From a virus, in the IMG/VR virus record IMGVR_UViG_3300044641_001746, positions 1-32,791 of that record: a DNA stretch of 32,791 nt. One strand, written 5' to 3'. The notes below the pieces were generated by a model. It made no database searches. It was not told the origin of the DNA and saw only the letters and a program-made list of their open reading frames with translations. Made by a program: the position numbers and the translations under genes. Shown piece by piece: positions 31,764 to 32,791 of the stretch. Each line of letters opens with the position of its first letter. Positions within the stretch are counted from its first letter, which is position 1.

Positions 31764-32178
31764 TGTTAATCATCACTTCTCTAAGTAGCTGCCAGGCATG
31801 TTGTTCATTAGCAGCTTCAAAAGTATGATCCTTCTGAAGATTATCATCAATAACAATACCTTTGAACTTAAACGAAAATTTACCCTCTTCAGTTACATCA
31901 GTAAGCTCATATACCCTAGTAATCAAGTTAAACTTAACAAAAGTTTCTGTTGGTACATGAATAGCTATCTCATCAGACACCAAGTAGTATTCTTTTAACT
32001 CCTCTAGAATGTCCTCTTCATTTATCTCAGCCATGTTATCCTTATGCTGACTAACTACAGTAGTCATAACAAACCTAAGATTAGCAAGTTCATTGTAGAT
32101 TTCCATCATTCTTCTTGCCATACCTTCACCTAAAGAATCAACTTTCTGGTGAATCAATTGTGCTTTAGTCTTTTCCAT
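31741..32178 (-). CDS. First gene of the minus-strand operon; hypothetical protein (145 aa)
   Basis: Not recognised. Residues 1-60 are helical (AQLIHQKVDSLGEGMARRMM), followed by a beta-rich part (DEIAIHVPTETFVKFNLITR, FSFKFKGIVIDDNLQ) and a C-terminal helix (EQHAWQLLREVMINN). The ATG at 32178 is preceded by an A/T-only leader and a TAGCTTTG element 26 nt upstream that fits the Bacteroidota -7 consensus. It opens the whole late-strand gene series. Confidence 0.65.
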   Translation of the reverse strand: MEKTKAQLIHQKVDSLGEGMARRMMEIYNELANLRFVMTTVVSQHKDNMAEINEEDILEELKEYYLVSDEIAIHVPTETFVKFNLITRVYELTDVTEEGKFSFKFKGIVIDDNLQKDHTFEAANEQHAWQLLREVMINNAKNQQA

Positions 32179-32203
32179 TTTTTTTAATTTTAAGATTATA
32201 GTA

Positions 32204-32211
32204 CAAAGCTA
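32204..32211 (-). promoter_or_regulatory. Candidate Bacteroidota sigma-A -7 element (TAGCTTTG)
   Basis: TAGCTTTG on the minus strand matches TAnnTTTG exactly and lies 26 nt before the first ATG of the late operon. No clear TTTG -33 element is seen at the usual distance. The A/T-only leader after it is typical of Bacteroidota initiation regions. Confidence 0.5.
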
Positions 32212-32219
32212 CATTAAAA

Positions 32220-32235
32220 ATTCTACATATAGAAT
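32220..32235. promoter_or_regulatory. Palindrome, possible operator
   Basis: ATTCTA-CATA-TAGAAT is an inverted repeat with 6-bp arms centred about 20 bp upstream of the TAGCTTTG element, a place where a repressor or activator dimer could control the first late promoter. Confidence 0.45.
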
Positions 32236-32376
32236 ATAAAAGATATTAACAATTGTTTTGAGTTATTGTCAATTTGTATGGAATTGCAACTTTTCTCATC
32301 TGGCAGTCGTACTAATCAATAGATTCTTGCAGAACTGTTTTATAGTACTGCGAACACTTCGTTACAATGTAAACTT

Positions 32377-32580
32377 GGGGGGAGGTGTTTTATTAAAGAG
32401 GTACCCCCCTTCAAATATAAGTACCCCCACTACCTAGTAACTTTTAAGATAAGCCCCCCTATACTAAGGTACAATAATAATACCCCCCACCCCTTTTGTA
32501 ATTTTATAAAACACCCCCCACCACTTTTAAAAAATACTTGGTGTATGTAAATGGGTGCCACCTATTAAACATCCCCCCTA
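32377..32580. repeat. Phased C6-tract array
   Basis: Runs of six C begin at 32404, 32454, 32483, 32514 and 32573, with a run of five at 32424 and six G at 32377-32382. Spacings are 20, 30, 29, 31 and 59 bp (the last about two units). Flanks resemble ACCCCCC followed by (A/T) and C/T-rich sequence, then an A/T-rich spacer often containing CTTTTA. Such tracts occur nowhere else in this AT-rich window. Confidence 0.8.
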
Positions 32581-32609
32581 CCTAAGTTCGTAACCAAAAA
32601 ATCAAAATT

Positions 32610-32791
32610 ATGTTAAACATTAAGGTTCACCGTAAAACCGGTAATGCAACTTCTAACCAGGAAATTGCAAATGCAGAATGTGCAAACATTGCCAAGGCTG
32701 CAGCATTGCTATGTGATTTAGTAGGCATGGATAATGTCATACTTAAAGGCAAAAGTGATGCTGGAAGGCCTTACTATTACATGTATCCTGA
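32610..32791 (+). CDS. Divergent gene, N-terminal 60 codons only
   Basis: The ATG at 32610 opens a plus-strand frame that stays open to the window edge. The start (MLNIKVHRKTGNATSNQEIA) is basic, followed by an Ala-rich helix (AKAAALLCDLVGMDNVIL) and a polar GKSDAGRPYYYMYP. No family recognised. Because it is divergent from the late genes, it probably begins the early/replication arm of the phage. Codons here include more CAG, GCC and GGC than the late genes. Confidence 0.65.
   Translation, partial: MLNIKVHRKTGNATSNQEIANAECANIAKAAALLCDLVGMDNVILKGKSDAGRPYYYMYP

Larger units (their letters stand above)
32179..32609. other. Divergent intergenic control region (431 bp)
   Basis: No coding frame of note was found between the minus-strand operon and the plus-strand gene. 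The region holds a TAnnTTTG promoter element for the minus strand, a 16-bp palindrome (32220-32235), a second perfect 10-bp palindrome AACAATTGTT (32248-32257), a plus-strand AACTT...TCGTA pair and the C6-tract array. It is a likely site for early/late promoters and possibly for a replication origin, but no origin signature such as identical iterons is present. Confidence 0.65.

Noticed and set aside
32300-32375. Possible tRNA or structured RNA in the divergent region (GCAGT...ACTGC inverted repeat)
   Set aside because: No cloverleaf could be drawn: there is no proper acceptor stem, T-loop or CCA-compatible end, and the inverted repeat needs a bulge and a loop of about 30 nt.
32377-32580. C6 array considered as a CRISPR array
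   Set aside because: The repeated part is only 6-12 bp and flanks are not conserved enough; spacer and repeat lengths do not fit CRISPR.

Overview
This 32.8 kb window reads as the late (structural, packaging and lysis) arm of a crAss-like phage (order Crassvirales), a podovirus of a Bacteroidota host. The grounds are a 671-685 aa large terminase, an 836 aa portal with a long Gln-rich C-terminal coiled coil, a scaffold-like protein, and a 510 aa capsid protein, in that order. A block of crAss-type ring/tail-tube proteins and a 1600 aa muzzle-like protein follow. The DNA is AT-rich and mostly very poor in CpG, translation starts lack strong Shine-Dalgarno sequences, and TAnnTTTG (Bacteroidota -7) elements are present. 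TAA, TAG and TGA all end genes here, so the standard bacterial code is used. No tRNA, insertion sequence or CRISPR array was seen.

Layout. Forty-four genes run on the minus strand from 32178 down to the left edge; one partial gene runs on the plus strand from 32610. Reading in the transcription direction: (i) 32178-29720, ten small, overlapping, mostly unrecognised genes, including a winged-helix-like and an HU/IHF-like protein; (ii) 29733-21397, packaging and head: terminase-adjacent protein, TerL, portal, ferritin-like DUF5856-type protein, scaffold, capsid protein; (iii) 21329-17747, head/neck accessory proteins, including a 430 aa protein that looks highly expressed; (iv) 17648-9576, head and receptor-binding fibres with holin and amidase embedded; (v) 9569-8879, an overlapping spanin-like pair; (vi) 8847-1, metallophosphoesterase, ring proteins, tail tube, muzzle and the start of a possible cargo protein. 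The 431 bp divergent intergenic region 32179-32609 carries a candidate promoter, a palindrome and an array of C6 tracts.

Main discoveries. A two-box element, AACT-N15-CGTA (usually GTAACTT...TCGTATA), occurs six times by eye, always in the direction of the late genes: before the 188, 141 and 197 aa genes, and inside the ends of the genes preceding the portal, the 93 aa/tail-tube/muzzle genes and the last gene. It has the architecture of an ECF-sigma promoter and may be the late promoter of this phage. One copy lies directly behind an intrinsic terminator. The C6 tracts, spaced about 30 bp, are a second unexplained structure. The fibre genes show N-terminal docking-module sharing and abrupt CpG-rich segments that suggest module exchange.
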